A DNA stretch of 64,000 nucleotides from JANMDN01 sp031376285 (GTDB taxonomy: Bacteria > Actinomycetota > Thermoleophilia > Miltoncostaeales > Miltoncostaeaceae): assembly GCA_031376285.1 (NCBI GenBank), contig JANMDN010000021.1, positions 1 through 64,000 on the forward strand, read 5' to 3'. This document shows, piece by piece, positions 24,244 to 33,333 of the stretch (positions are counted from its first letter, which is position 1; every line of letters starts with the position of its first letter). Below the pieces are notes generated by a model. It saw nothing but the letters and a program-made list of their open reading frames with translations, was not told the origin of the DNA and searched no databases. Made by a program: the position numbers and the translations under genes.

Positions 24244-25615
24244 GGCACTCTCCCCACTTCGACAACGGGAGTTTCGCCTCCTCTTCTCGGCGCAGACGAT
24301 TTCCGTTCTCGGCGACGGGTTTTCCATCGTGGCCCTGGCATTCGCCGTCCAGGAGATCAGTCAATCTCAAGCGGCGATCGGACTCGTTCTCGCCGCAGGT
24401 ATCCTCCCGCTCTTCGGGCTTGTGCTCGTCGGGGGCGTCTGGGCCGACCGGCTCCAACGCCAACGGATCATGCTCACAGCCGACGGTGTCCGAGCGGTTG
24501 TCCTGGCCACGATGGCGGCGTTGCTCGTGTCGGGGGTTGCCGAGGTCTGGCATCTCGCAGCCCTGAATGCACTCCACGGGGCGGCGGCGGCGTTCTTCAA
24601 CCCGGCATCGACGGCGTTCGTCCCCGAGGTGGTTGACGACGCCGAACTCCACCGTGCGAATGGGCTGCTCGGAATGACCCGAAGCGCGGCCATGATCGCC
24701 GGCGGTGCGCTTGCCGGGCTCTTGATCGACGCGGTCGGGGCGGGGGCAGCGATTGCCATCGACGGAGCCAGCTTTGCGATCAGCGCCGCCTGCCTTCTCG
24801 CGATGCGCCCGCGTTCGCGAGAAGCGCCGGCCCGTGAACCGTTCCTTCAGGAGATGGCCGCGGGCTGGGACGAGGTCCGGTCCCGCAGTTGGGTCTGGAT
24901 GAGCATTCTGATCTTCGCGCTCCTGTTCTTGCTCTACCTCGCCCCGTTCGAGGTCGTGGGACCGATCGTTTCGAGACGTGACTATGGCGGGGCGACGGTC
25001 TTCGGGTTGACGACCGCCGCCATCGCCGTCGGGGTCGGCCTCGGAAACCTGCTCGTGGTCCGCTGGGCCATCCCGAGCCCGGTGCTGATCTCCGCGACGC
25101 TCCTCATGGCGATGGCGGTCTCGCCGCTTCTTCTGGCCGTCGTCGCACCGCTCTGGGCCCTTCTCCCCTTCTATTTCGTCGAAGGCGTGGGTGTCGGCCT
25201 CTTCATGGGCACATGGACGACGGCACTTCAGCGGGGGATTCCGGAGGAACGCCTCTCCCGAGTGAGCGCCTGGGACTGGATGGGATCGCTCGCGGGCCTC
25301 CCGATCGGATACGTGGTGGCCGGATTTCTGGTCGAGCAAGTCGGGACCGACCAAGTGCTCTACGGAATGTCCGCCTGCGCGCTCCTGCTGGCTGCGTGGA
25401 TGATGCTCGCACCGGCCGTCCGGGGAATCGGATCTCATGTGGTCGCCGCGCATGAGCTTCCCGCCGCGCTCGCGGGGGACCCCGAACGCGATGAAATCGC
25501 GTCGACCCAGGCGACGTCTGGTGGGGCGACGGTCGCGCTGCTCGTGGCATGCGGCGCCGTGTTCACGGTGCTTCGCGTCATGTGGCGTCGCGCGCGGCGA
25601 GCACGTCGCGGGTAG
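24230..25615 (+). CDS. MFS transporter, MFS_3/enterobactin-exporter type
   Basis: 461 residues, twelve helices. TTG start at 24230 with GGGGAGGG six bases upstream, overlapping the FAD gene by 14 bases. N-terminus LRQREFRLLFSAQTISVLGD and the loop FFNPASTAFVPEVVDDAELH are hallmarks of this exporter family. A cytoplasmic C-terminal extension of about 60 residues ends in a hydrophobic segment and a basic tail RRARRARRG. Stop codon directly abuts the corrected end of the convergent GGDEF gene. Confidence 0.86.
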   Translation: MPRSEALSPLRQREFRLLFSAQTISVLGDGFSIVALAFAVQEISQSQAAIGLVLAAGILPLFGLVLVGGVWADRLQRQRIMLTADGVRAVVLATMAALLVSGVAEVWHLAALNALHGAAAAFFNPASTAFVPEVVDDAELHRANGLLGMTRSAAMIAGGALAGLLIDAVGAGAAIAIDGASFAISAACLLAMRPRSREAPAREPFLQEMAAGWDEVRSRSWVWMSILIFALLFLLYLAPFEVVGPIVSRRDYGGATVFGLTTAAIAVGVGLGNLLVVRWAIPSPVLISATLLMAMAVSPLLLAVVAPLWALLPFYFVEGVGVGLFMGTWTTALQRGIPEERLSRVSAWDWMGSLAGLPIGYVVAGFLVEQVGTDQVLYGMSACALLLAAWMMLAPAVRGIGSHVVAAHELPAALAGDPERDEIASTQATSGGATVALLVACGAVFTVLRVMWRRARRARRG

Positions 25616-28600
25616 CTACCCGCCGCACTTCGCGAAGGCGTCCCTGGTGACAAGCTCGCAGAGGGCCTCGACAAGGCCAGGGTCGAACTGCGTGCCCGCG
25701 CACCGCCTGAGCTCGGAAATGGCGTCGGGGTTGTCTCGGCGCGGCGTGCCCCTGGTCGCTTGTCATCGTCACGAACGCCTCGGCAACCGCGACGATCCTC
25801 GCGCCGAGGGGAATCGCTTCGCCCGAGAGTCCATCGGGGTAGCCGCCTCCGTCCCAGTGTTCGTGATGTCCACGAATGATCGGCGCGAGCGAGCGAAACT
25901 CCGGCGCGGCGGACACAAGGTCGGACCCGACGTCCGCGTGACGACGAACGATGCCCCAGTCGTCGGCGCTCAGCGCGCCCGACTTGCGCAGGATGGCGTC
26001 TGGAACGCCGATCTTGCCGACGTCATGAAGTTGCGCCGCAAGGGCGATCTCCTGGACCTCGCGTTCGGGACGGCGGATGAACGTCGCGAGGCCCTTCGCG
26101 AGGGCCCCGACCCTCACCGAATGCTGGTCTGACCAGCGTTCCCGTTGTTCGACGACGCCCGGGATACGTCGGAGTGTGGTCGATACGACAACGTTGTCCG
26201 CCGGACGGTTTCGAACTCTCGCTTCCCAAAGCGCGGCGACAACAGCGTCGTCGCAGGAGAAGGCAAGGTTGCGTCCCAGGCGTTTGGCCGCGTACATCGC
26301 ACGGTCGGCCATGTCGACGAGCGAGCCGCGGTCCTGAGCGTTGTGAGGAAAGACCGCCGTCCCGATGGAGCACGTGAGGTGGGCCGGACCCGAGCCGCTG
26401 AAGGTCGTGCCCGCAATCGCCGCTCGAACCCGCTCGGCCGTCGCGAGTGCCCGGGGGCCGTCGGCTTCCGGGAGGAGGATGAGGAACTCCTCACCGCCCC
26501 ACCTGCCGAGGACGTCCACATGGCGCAGGCAAGTACGTGCCACCTCGCTCACCTGGCAAAGCGTTGCGTCCCCTGCCGCGTGGCCGTGCTGGTCGTTCAG
26601 CTGCTTGAAGTGGTCGAGATCGAGGAACAGGAGTCCGCACGAATGCCCGTAGCGCTGGGCTCGCTCGATCTCCGCGTCGATCGCCGCGATCAGCGCGCGC
26701 TGGTTCGCAAGGCCGGTCAACGGATCGGTGGTGGCGAGCGCAGTAAGGTCGTCACGCGCTTTACGAAGGTCGCCGGTTCGTGCGTCCACCCGCTGCTCCA
26801 GTTCCTGCCCCCAGCGCTCCAACTCGATGTTTTTCGCGGTCAGCGCGTCGCGGGCGTCGCGAAGACGCTCACGGGCGGTGTCGAGGGCGTCGGCCGCCGC
26901 CGCAATCTCGAAGGCCATGACGTTGAAGCTCGCGGCCATCTCGCCGAGCTCGCCAGCGGACCGAACGTCGACGGGTCGGATGTCGACGTCGGCGCGCGCG
27001 CCATCCAGGTCACCATCGGCGAGCGCGCGGAGCCCCCGGCGAAGGTCGGTGAGAGTGCCTGAGGCGAGCCGTCCTGCCGCGCGAGCGACCTCTCCCACGG
27101 CGTGAGAGACGATCCCAGGTAGGACCAGCCCCACGCTGATCGTGAGGAGCGCGACGGCGACGAAGATGTCCTCGAGTAGCGCTTTCAACCCTGGGCGTCC
27201 CTCCCCGATGCTGTTCACCGCCATGAGGTAGCCGGCTCCGTCGAGAGCGAGCACCACGACCATCGCTCCGGTGAGTTTCACGTGGAGCGAACGGAGCTGG
27301 ATACCCAGTCCGGCCGCGCGGCGGTCCTCCAAGACGCGCCAGGCGTAGAAGATCGCGCCGGCGTAGGCAAAGCCGACCCCCGCGAGCACACTCGGCATCC
27401 CGTAATGCTGGAAGCCGAGAACGGTCGCAACCAGCCAGACAAACGACGCCGCGACGCCCGCGTTGATCGCGAGGCGTGAGGCGCGGTAGGGGCGCTCCAT
27501 CTCGGGCGCGTTTCGCCGCAGCAGCCACACGGCGATGCTCGGCAGGCAGATCCCGATCAGGTAGGTGAGATTGGCGGCGGCAAGGAGCCACGGCGGGTCG
27601 CCGGTGAGCAGGAAGAGGATCGCCATCGTCGCGGTGAGGAGCGTCGCCACCCAAGGGACGTCGCGCCGGGTTCGTCGAGCGAGCGCCCGTGGAAGGAGAC
27701 CGTCCTCGGAGAGCTGCGCGAGCGTTCGCGAGGCCCCTGCAAGCGGCTGAAGCGTCCCGTGGAACATGTTCAGGACCATGAACCAGATCGCCGCTGCCTT
27801 CGCGGCTGCCCCGAGAAGGGGCGCGTACGTCGGGCCGAGCGCGGAGGCGAGCTGGTCGCCGACCGCCTCGCTGCCGATCACGCCGAGACCGTTCGTGCCG
27901 ATGGCGCCCAGCAAGACGATCGGAAGGAGGACGAAGTAGACACTCGCCATCCCGGCGCTCACGAACATCGCCCGCGGCACGTTGCGGGCCGGATCCTTGG
28001 TCTCCCCGACGTGGCACGCGGCTGCCTCGAAGGCGGGGGCCGCGAAGCCGATCAGGTACAACCCTGCCATCGCGCTCGTGACCCACCCAAAGGCTCCGTC
28101 AAACGGGACGTCCAGGCTGAAATCAAAGGACTGGCGCCAATCGACGGTTCCCGAAAAGACCGGGATGGCTGTTGCCCCAAAGGCGAGTGTGGCCGAACCG
28201 ATCGCGATCACGGTGGCAACCCGCGCCGCGAGCCAGACGCCGGCCAAGTTGATCGCGACAAACACGGCGACGATCGCGATGGCAAGGGCCGTGACCGGAA
28301 CCATCGGGAGGTACCAGGTGTGAAGCGCCGAGGCCGAGAGGAGTGCGGTGAGCCCGCATGTCGGAATCCATCCCCACCAGTAACAAACCCCGGTGAGGTT
28401 GGCGAGGACGGGACTGTAGGGCCGAAAGGCCTCCGCGCAGGTCGCCGCGATCCCACCCACTCGCTTCGGCCACATCAGGACGAGTTCGATCCAGCCGGGG
28501 AGCGCCGCCCAGGCGAGAATGAGCCCGACCGCAAGGAGCGGCACCGCTCCACTGCCCTGTGCCGCGATGAGCGCCGCCATGAGGAAGAGACTCTGGTTGC

Positions 28601-28721
28601 TGCCCCCGAGCGCAAGCGAGGTCGTGCCGACCCAACCGAGGGTCCGCGGGTGGTCGACGGCGTTTGGCGCGCCGTCGCTCGCGTTCGGCGACGAACGCGT
28701 TCGTTGAGTTGGTTGCGACAC
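25578..28721 (-). CDS. Amino-acid permease fused to GGDEF and HD-GYP domains (probable frameshift near its end)
   Basis: 1047 residues as read. Residues 1 to about 460 are an APC-type permease (SLALGGSNQSLFLMAALIAA, MFHGTLQPLAGASRTLAQLS). Two further helices and a HAMP-like/coiled-coil linker (about 480-670) follow. The GGDEF domain has an intact RHVD inhibitory site five residues before GGEEF and DLDHFKQLND. The HD-GYP domain has HDVGKIGVPD and HHEHWDGGGYPDG. Both c-di-GMP synthesis and breakdown sites thus look functional. After MTSD the reading frame breaks: removing one base at about 25754-25755 restores SDRGTPRRDNPDAISELRRC, then AGTQFDPGLVEAL, and a stop at 25616-25618, exactly next to the MFS stop. 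Confidence 0.9.
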   Translation of the reverse strand: MSQPTQRTRSSPNASDGAPNAVDHPRTLGWVGTTSLALGGSNQSLFLMAALIAAQGSGAVPLLAVGLILAWAALPGWIELVLMWPKRVGGIAATCAEAFRPYSPVLANLTGVCYWWGWIPTCGLTALLSASALHTWYLPMVPVTALAIAIVAVFVAINLAGVWLAARVATVIAIGSATLAFGATAIPVFSGTVDWRQSFDFSLDVPFDGAFGWVTSAMAGLYLIGFAAPAFEAAACHVGETKDPARNVPRAMFVSAGMASVYFVLLPIVLLGAIGTNGLGVIGSEAVGDQLASALGPTYAPLLGAAAKAAAIWFMVLNMFHGTLQPLAGASRTLAQLSEDGLLPRALARRTRRDVPWVATLLTATMAILFLLTGDPPWLLAAANLTYLIGICLPSIAVWLLRRNAPEMERPYRASRLAINAGVAASFVWLVATVLGFQHYGMPSVLAGVGFAYAGAIFYAWRVLEDRRAAGLGIQLRSLHVKLTGAMVVVLALDGAGYLMAVNSIGEGRPGLKALLEDIFVAVALLTISVGLVLPGIVSHAVGEVARAAGRLASGTLTDLRRGLRALADGDLDGARADVDIRPVDVRSAGELGEMAASFNVMAFEIAAAADALDTARERLRDARDALTAKNIELERWGQELEQRVDARTGDLRKARDDLTALATTDPLTGLANQRALIAAIDAEIERAQRYGHSCGLLFLDLDHFKQLNDQHGHAAGDATLCQVSEVARTCLRHVDVLGRWGGEEFLILLPEADGPRALATAERVRAAIAGTTFSGSGPAHLTCSIGTAVFPHNAQDRGSLVDMADRAMYAAKRLGRNLAFSCDDAVVAALWEARVRNRPADNVVVSTTLRRIPGVVEQRERWSDQHSVRVGALAKGLATFIRRPEREVQEIALAAQLHDVGKIGVPDAILRKSGALSADDWGIVRRHADVGSDLVSAAPEFRSLAPIIRGHHEHWDGGGYPDGLSGEAIPLGARIVAVAEAFVTMTSDQGHAAPRQPRRHFRAQAVRGHAVRPWPCRGPLRACHQGRLREVRRVATRDVLAARDAT

Positions 28722-28950
28722 GGGTCAGTCGTCTCAGGTGGCCAGATCGGCAAGGGCACGCACTGCGTCTCATCCATTCGCGGTCGCGTGCTCTATTGAT
28801 AGTGAGGCCCCTGCCCGACGAAAAGTTTGCAGAGATAGTGCCGGTGACGCCAAAAATTCGACAGAAACCGCAACTCTGGCGCAACGCCCCTCGTTCGCTC
28901 CTCGTCGAGAGGAACTGCGAAGGGGCGCGCGGACCGATTACGCTTTGGGC
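28722..28950. promoter_or_regulatory. Divergent region between the permease-GGDEF gene and glcDEF
   Basis: 229 bases with relatively AT-rich patches (around 28790-28805 and 28845-28865). Promoters for both directions must lie here. I cannot define a -35/-10 pair or operator with confidence. Confidence 0.35.
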
Positions 28951-30396
28951 GTGGCGACGGCGACAACATCACTCATGGCGGAACGCTTCCGGGCAATCGT
29001 CGGAGCGACCAACGTGCTCGACGGGCCGCTCGAACGGACGATCTACGGACGCGACGGCTCGATCGCGGCCGGGGAATGCGGCCTGGTTGTGCTCCCCGGC
29101 GATACCGCGGAGGTCTCGGCCTGCCTTGCGCTGGCAGCGGAACTGGACGTGGCCGTCGTGCCGAGGGGCTCCGGCACGGGTCTCACCGGGGGAGCTATTC
29201 CGCTCGACGGGGCCGTTGTGCTCTCGCTCGCGCGGATGCGCCGGATCATCGAAATCGACCCAGAGACACCCTGCGCGTGGGTCGAGCCGGGCGTGCTGAA
29301 CCTCGACATCTCGGTTGCGGTCCGCCATCTCGGGTTGCACTACGCGCCCGACCCCTCGAGCCAGGCGGCCTGTTCGATCGGCGGCAACGTCGCCACGAAC
29401 TCCGGTGGTCCGCACTGCCTCGCCTCCGGGGTGACCGTCGAGCACATCATCGCGATCGAATGGGTCCTCCCAAATGGTGAGGTGCTCATGCTGGGCGGGC
29501 TCGCCCCGGACGCCGCCGGGCTCGACCTGCGGGGGCTCGCCGTCGGAAGCGAAGGCACGATGGGCGTCGCGACGAAGATCTGCGTGCGCCTGATGCGCAA
29601 TGCCCCGGCGCTCGAAACGCTTCTTCTCGATTTCGAGGATGCCGCCGATGCCGGGGCGTGTTGCGGAGCGGTCATCGCGGGCGGTGTCATCCCGGCAGCG
29701 ATGGAGATGATGGACCAGAAGATGATCCAGGCCGTCGAGGAGTTCGTCCACGCCGATCTCCCGATCAACGCTGGCGCGCTGCTCCTGATCGAGGTCGACG
29801 GCACGCCGAACCAGGTGGCCGCAGAGCGTGCGCTCGTCGAAGCGGTGGCGAAGGCGCATCGAGTGACGACGGTTCGCGTCGCGTCCTCGGCTGCCGAGCG
29901 CGACCTCTTCTGGAAGGCCAGAAAAAGCGCGTTCGGCGCTGTCGCCCGGATCGCCCCGAACTACTATCTGCATGACTGCGTCGTGCCGCGCACGCGCCTC
30001 GTCGAGATTCTCTCCCGCATCCGCGAAATCGCGGCCGCCCGGGACCTGATCATCATGAACGTCTTCCATGCGGGCGACGGCAACCTGCATCCGCTGATTG
30101 CGTTCGATCGTCGCGACCCGGAGCAGGTCGAGCGCGTACACGCCGCCGGCAAGGACATCATCGAGGCGTGCGTCGCCGTGGGCGGTGTCCTCACGGGCGA
30201 GCACGGCGTCGGCCTCGAAAAGCGCGACTTCATGGGGCTGACCTTCACCGCAGCCGACCTCGAACAGCAGGCCTGCGTGCGCTCGGCGTTTGACCCGTCC
30301 GGACGGATGAATCCGGCCAAGGTCCTCCCGATCGGGAGCCGCTGCGGCGAGCTGATCCTCGATGCCTCGTCGCTCCCGGAGGGGACGTGGCTCTAA
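28951..30396 (+). CDS. glcD: Glycolate oxidase FAD subunit GlcD
   Basis: FAD-linked 2-hydroxyacid dehydrogenase, about 481 residues. FAD-binding PP-loop VPRGSGTGLTGGAIPLDG; SIGGNVATNSGGPHCL; GLAVGSEGTMGVATKI; C-terminal active-site blocks NVFHAGDGNLHPLI and LTGEHGVGLEKRDFM. Oxidises glycolate or D-lactate and passes electrons via GlcF to quinone. GTG at 28951 chosen; ATG at 28975 is equally possible. First gene of glcDEF-sco1. Confidence 0.92.
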   Translation: MATATTSLMAERFRAIVGATNVLDGPLERTIYGRDGSIAAGECGLVVLPGDTAEVSACLALAAELDVAVVPRGSGTGLTGGAIPLDGAVVLSLARMRRIIEIDPETPCAWVEPGVLNLDISVAVRHLGLHYAPDPSSQAACSIGGNVATNSGGPHCLASGVTVEHIIAIEWVLPNGEVLMLGGLAPDAAGLDLRGLAVGSEGTMGVATKICVRLMRNAPALETLLLDFEDAADAGACCGAVIAGGVIPAAMEMMDQKMIQAVEEFVHADLPINAGALLLIEVDGTPNQVAAERALVEAVAKAHRVTTVRVASSAAERDLFWKARKSAFGAVARIAPNYYLHDCVVPRTRLVEILSRIREIAAARDLIIMNVFHAGDGNLHPLIAFDRRDPEQVERVHAAGKDIIEACVAVGGVLTGEHGVGLEKRDFMGLTFTAADLEQQACVRSAFDPSGRMNPAKVLPIGSRCGELILDASSLPEGTWL

Positions 30397-31427
30397 GCCC
30401 GACCACCGTCGCCGAGGTCGCCGCCATGCTCGCCGAGGCCAGTGCCAGCGGCCAGCGTGTCCTGCCCATTGGCGGTGGAACCCACCTGCGCCAAGGTCGC
30501 CCTGAGGCGGTCGATCTGGATCTCTCGACGCGGGGGCTCAACCGGATCGTCGCGCACGAACCAGCGGACCTCACGGTGACCGTCGAAGGGGGCGTTTCGG
30601 TGGTCGACCTCGACGCGGCGCTCGCGTCGGCGGGGCAGTGCTGGCCGCAGGTCGATGTGCTTCCCGGCGCGACCGTCGGCGGTGTCCTCGCGGCTGCCGT
30701 GAGCGGGCGGACGCGCATCCGCAACGGTCCGGTCCGGGACGGCCTGCTCGAAGTCGTCGTTGCGACCGGCGACGGGCGTGTGGTGAAGGCAGGGGGCAAG
30801 ACCGTCAAAGGCGTCGCGGGCTTCGACCTGTGTCGACTGCTCGTCGGCTCGATGGGAAGCCTCGGGGTCATCTGCGAGGTCACGCTAAAGCTCTGGCCGA
30901 GGCCAGCCGCACTCGGTTGGTTCGGCGTCCAGGGGTCGACCGATGACTGCCTCGCGGCGGCTCGGCGTGTCATGGCGACTCACCACCGCCCGGCCGCGCT
31001 GATCCTCACCCCTGGCGCGCTCGCCGTCCAGCTTGCCGGGACTCCGAGCGACGTCGTCGCGCCTGAGGACTTCGCCGTCGTCGACGAACCGACGCGCCTG
31101 AGCGCCGTCGGGCGCCTGCGGGTCGGCGTCCCTCCGATTCGGCTTGCCGAAATGGTGGCGTCGCTCGATCAGGACCGGCGCGCCTTCGAAGCGCTTGTGG
31201 GCGTCGGGTCGGTCGAGGTCGCGGTGGCGTCTATCGCCGACATCGAGGCCGTGCGCGCTCAGGCCATTGCCCTGGGCGGTCACGCGATCGTCATCGACGG
31301 ACCAGACGCGCTCCGGATCGACCCATGGGGTCCACCGCCGCCTGGCGCGGGCCTGATGAAGCGCATCAAGGCGACCTTCGACCCTGCGGGCATCTTGGCT
31401 CCGGGCCGGCTTGTGGAGGCGATGTGA
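30387..31427 (+). CDS. glcE: Glycolate oxidase FAD-binding subunit GlcE
   Basis: 346 residues with a FAD_binding_4 fold: LPIGGGTHLRQGR, PGATVGGVLAAAVSGRTRIR, GRVVKAGGKTVKGVAGFDLC and LLVGSMGSLGVICEVTLKLW. It lacks the C-terminal catalytic blocks of GlcD, as expected. GTG start 10 bases inside glcD; its stop overlaps the glcF start. Confidence 0.92.
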   Translation: MALSPTTVAEVAAMLAEASASGQRVLPIGGGTHLRQGRPEAVDLDLSTRGLNRIVAHEPADLTVTVEGGVSVVDLDAALASAGQCWPQVDVLPGATVGGVLAAAVSGRTRIRNGPVRDGLLEVVVATGDGRVVKAGGKTVKGVAGFDLCRLLVGSMGSLGVICEVTLKLWPRPAALGWFGVQGSTDDCLAAARRVMATHHRPAALILTPGALAVQLAGTPSDVVAPEDFAVVDEPTRLSAVGRLRVGVPPIRLAEMVASLDQDRRAFEALVGVGSVEVAVASIADIEAVRAQAIALGGHAIVIDGPDALRIDPWGPPPPGAGLMKRIKATFDPAGILAPGRLVEAM

Positions 31428-32620
31428 CGACCCAGTCCGGTTGGCGGTCAGGCCTACTCGCCCCCGATGGTGAGGACATCGTGAAGTGCGTTGCGTGTGG
31501 CCTCTGCCTGCCGCACTGCCCGACGTTTCGGGTCACCGGCAAGGAGACCGCATCGCCCCGTGGGCGCATCGCCGCGATGCGCGCGGTCGACGAAGGCGCC
31601 CCGATGGATGGCGACTTCACCCGAATGATGGACGAATGCTTGGCGTGCAGGGCCTGTGAGGCGGCCTGCCCAAGCGGTGTCCCGTTCGGACGGATGATCG
31701 AAGCGGCCCGCGCGCAGATCGAGCCCGGTCGGGCAACCCCGGCGCGCGGTGTCAAGCGCATCGGCCTGAGCTGGGTCCTTCCGCGGCCGCGCCTGGTTCG
31801 GTTTGCGTCCGTCGGCCTTGCGATCACCCAGCTTCTGCGCCTCGACCGCCTCCTCCCAGCCCGCCTCCGGGTCGCAAGCCCCAGGGTGTCGCTGCGAGCG
31901 GTACGCATGGCGCTGCCGGCGTCGGTGGGGTCCGGTCCGGTCGCGGCGGTGTTGACCGGGTGCGTCATGGATGGGCCGTACCGGCCGATCAACGTGGCGA
32001 CGCTCACGGCGGCCGCAAGCGCCGGCTACCGCGCCGAGCCGCGGGCCGGCTGCTGCGGGGCGCTCGCAATGCACTACGGCCTGCCTGACGTGGCGAAGCG
32101 TCTCGCTCGCGAGCGGATCGCGGAGATGGACGACGCCGAGATCGTGGTGGTCAATAGCGCCGGTTGTAGCGGCCACATGAAGAGCTACGGCGAGCTGCTC
32201 CGCGACGATCCGCTGTGGTCCAAGCGTGCGGAGGGCTTCGGCGCGAAGGTTCGCGACCTTCTGCAGCTACCCGTCACCCCGAAGCGCCAGCACCCGGGCC
32301 TGGTCGCGGTGCACGACGCCTGCCACCACCTGCATGCCCAGGGAATCGGTCCGGAGCTTCGGACGCTGCTTCGCGACTGCGGCGCGGAACCGGTGGAACT
32401 GCGCGACCCCGGGCGCTGCTGCGGCGCGGCGGGAATGTATGCCCTGACCCAACCGGAGATCGCGGGGGAGCTGCGTCGGCAGAAGGCCGAGGCGATCATC
32501 GCCACAGGCGCGCCACGGGTGGCGGTCGCAAACCCGGGCTGTGCGATCCAGATCGCCTCAGGCCTGCGCGAACTGGGTTCTGACGTCGAGGTCGTGCACC
32601 CGGCGCAGCTGCTGACGTGA
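31424..32620 (+). CDS. glcF: Glycolate oxidase iron-sulfur subunit GlcF
   Basis: 398 residues. Two 4Fe-4S sites: KCVACGLCLPHCPTFR and ECLACRACEAACPSGVPF. Two CCG-type domains: RAGCCGALAMHYG and GRCCGAAGMYALTQ, with VHDACHHLHAQGIG between them. Links the GlcDE flavins to the quinone pool at the membrane. GTG start overlaps the glcE stop. No IclR or GntR regulator adjoins this operon. Confidence 0.93.
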   Translation: MTTQSGWRSGLLAPDGEDIVKCVACGLCLPHCPTFRVTGKETASPRGRIAAMRAVDEGAPMDGDFTRMMDECLACRACEAACPSGVPFGRMIEAARAQIEPGRATPARGVKRIGLSWVLPRPRLVRFASVGLAITQLLRLDRLLPARLRVASPRVSLRAVRMALPASVGSGPVAAVLTGCVMDGPYRPINVATLTAAASAGYRAEPRAGCCGALAMHYGLPDVAKRLARERIAEMDDAEIVVVNSAGCSGHMKSYGELLRDDPLWSKRAEGFGAKVRDLLQLPVTPKRQHPGLVAVHDACHHLHAQGIGPELRTLLRDCGAEPVELRDPGRCCGAAGMYALTQPEIAGELRRQKAEAIIATGAPRVAVANPGCAIQIASGLRELGSDVEVVHPAQLLT

Positions 32621-33231
32621 GGCGAGCGCTCCGCACGGCCGCGGCCACGGTGCTGGTCTCGTTCGTCGCTGGGTGCGGATCGAGCAGCACGTCACCACCG
32701 GCGACCTCGACCGCTCCCGCCACCGCCGAGTTTCGCGGCGGGGTGATCCAACCGCCGGATGCGACGCCGGACATTCGGCTGCGAAACGTCGATGGGAAGC
32801 TCGTAACGCTCTCGCAACAGCGCGGACATGTCACGTTCGTGATCTTCGTCTACGCACGCTGCCCGGACATCTGCCCGCTGATCGTGGAGAACCTGAAGCG
32901 CGTCCAGAACCTGCATGCCGCGAACCGCCCACGGATCCTCGCGGTCTCGGTCGACCCGAAGGGCGACACTCCGAGGATCGTGCGGACCTTTCTTCGCCAG
33001 CACACGATGGGCGGGCGGATGGAGTACCTCGTCGGCTCAAGAGCCGTACTCGAACGGGTATGGGGCGAGTGGGCGATCGCTCGGCAGGTTCCGACGACCG
33101 ACCCCCATCTCATCGAGCACTCTGGCCAGATCTACGGGATCAGCGCCTCAGGGAAACGACTGACGTTGTACCCGATCAACTTCCCGGTGGCCGACATCTC
33201 CGCCGACGTCTCCGTGCTGGCTGCCAGGTAG
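32617..33231 (+). CDS. SCO1/SenC copper chaperone lipoprotein
   Basis: 204 residues. Lipoprotein signal peptide (VLVSFVAGCGSS). Thioredoxin-like fold with the copper-binding YARCPDICPLIVENL (CxxxC) and the distal His in PHLIEHSGQIYG; LAVSVDPKGDTPRIV is the conserved core. Delivers copper to the CuA site of oxidase subunit II. GTG start overlaps the glcF stop, placing an oxidase assembly factor in the glycolate oxidase operon. Confidence 0.92.
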   Translation: MRRALRTAAATVLVSFVAGCGSSSTSPPATSTAPATAEFRGGVIQPPDATPDIRLRNVDGKLVTLSQQRGHVTFVIFVYARCPDICPLIVENLKRVQNLHAANRPRILAVSVDPKGDTPRIVRTFLRQHTMGGRMEYLVGSRAVLERVWGEWAIARQVPTTDPHLIEHSGQIYGISASGKRLTLYPINFPVADISADVSVLAAR

Positions 33232-33333
33232 TCCGGGGGCGAGCACCCGTGGGTTGCCCGCCCGGCGCGACCTCACCGTAGTGTCCGAGGAGGGTCGCTG
33301 TCCGATCGCGTCAAACCAGGGGAATGCGGCATC

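Noticed and set aside
24185..25453. Minus-strand frame of over 420 codons
   Set aside because: Antisense to the MFS exporter; highly charged low-complexity translation with no similarity.
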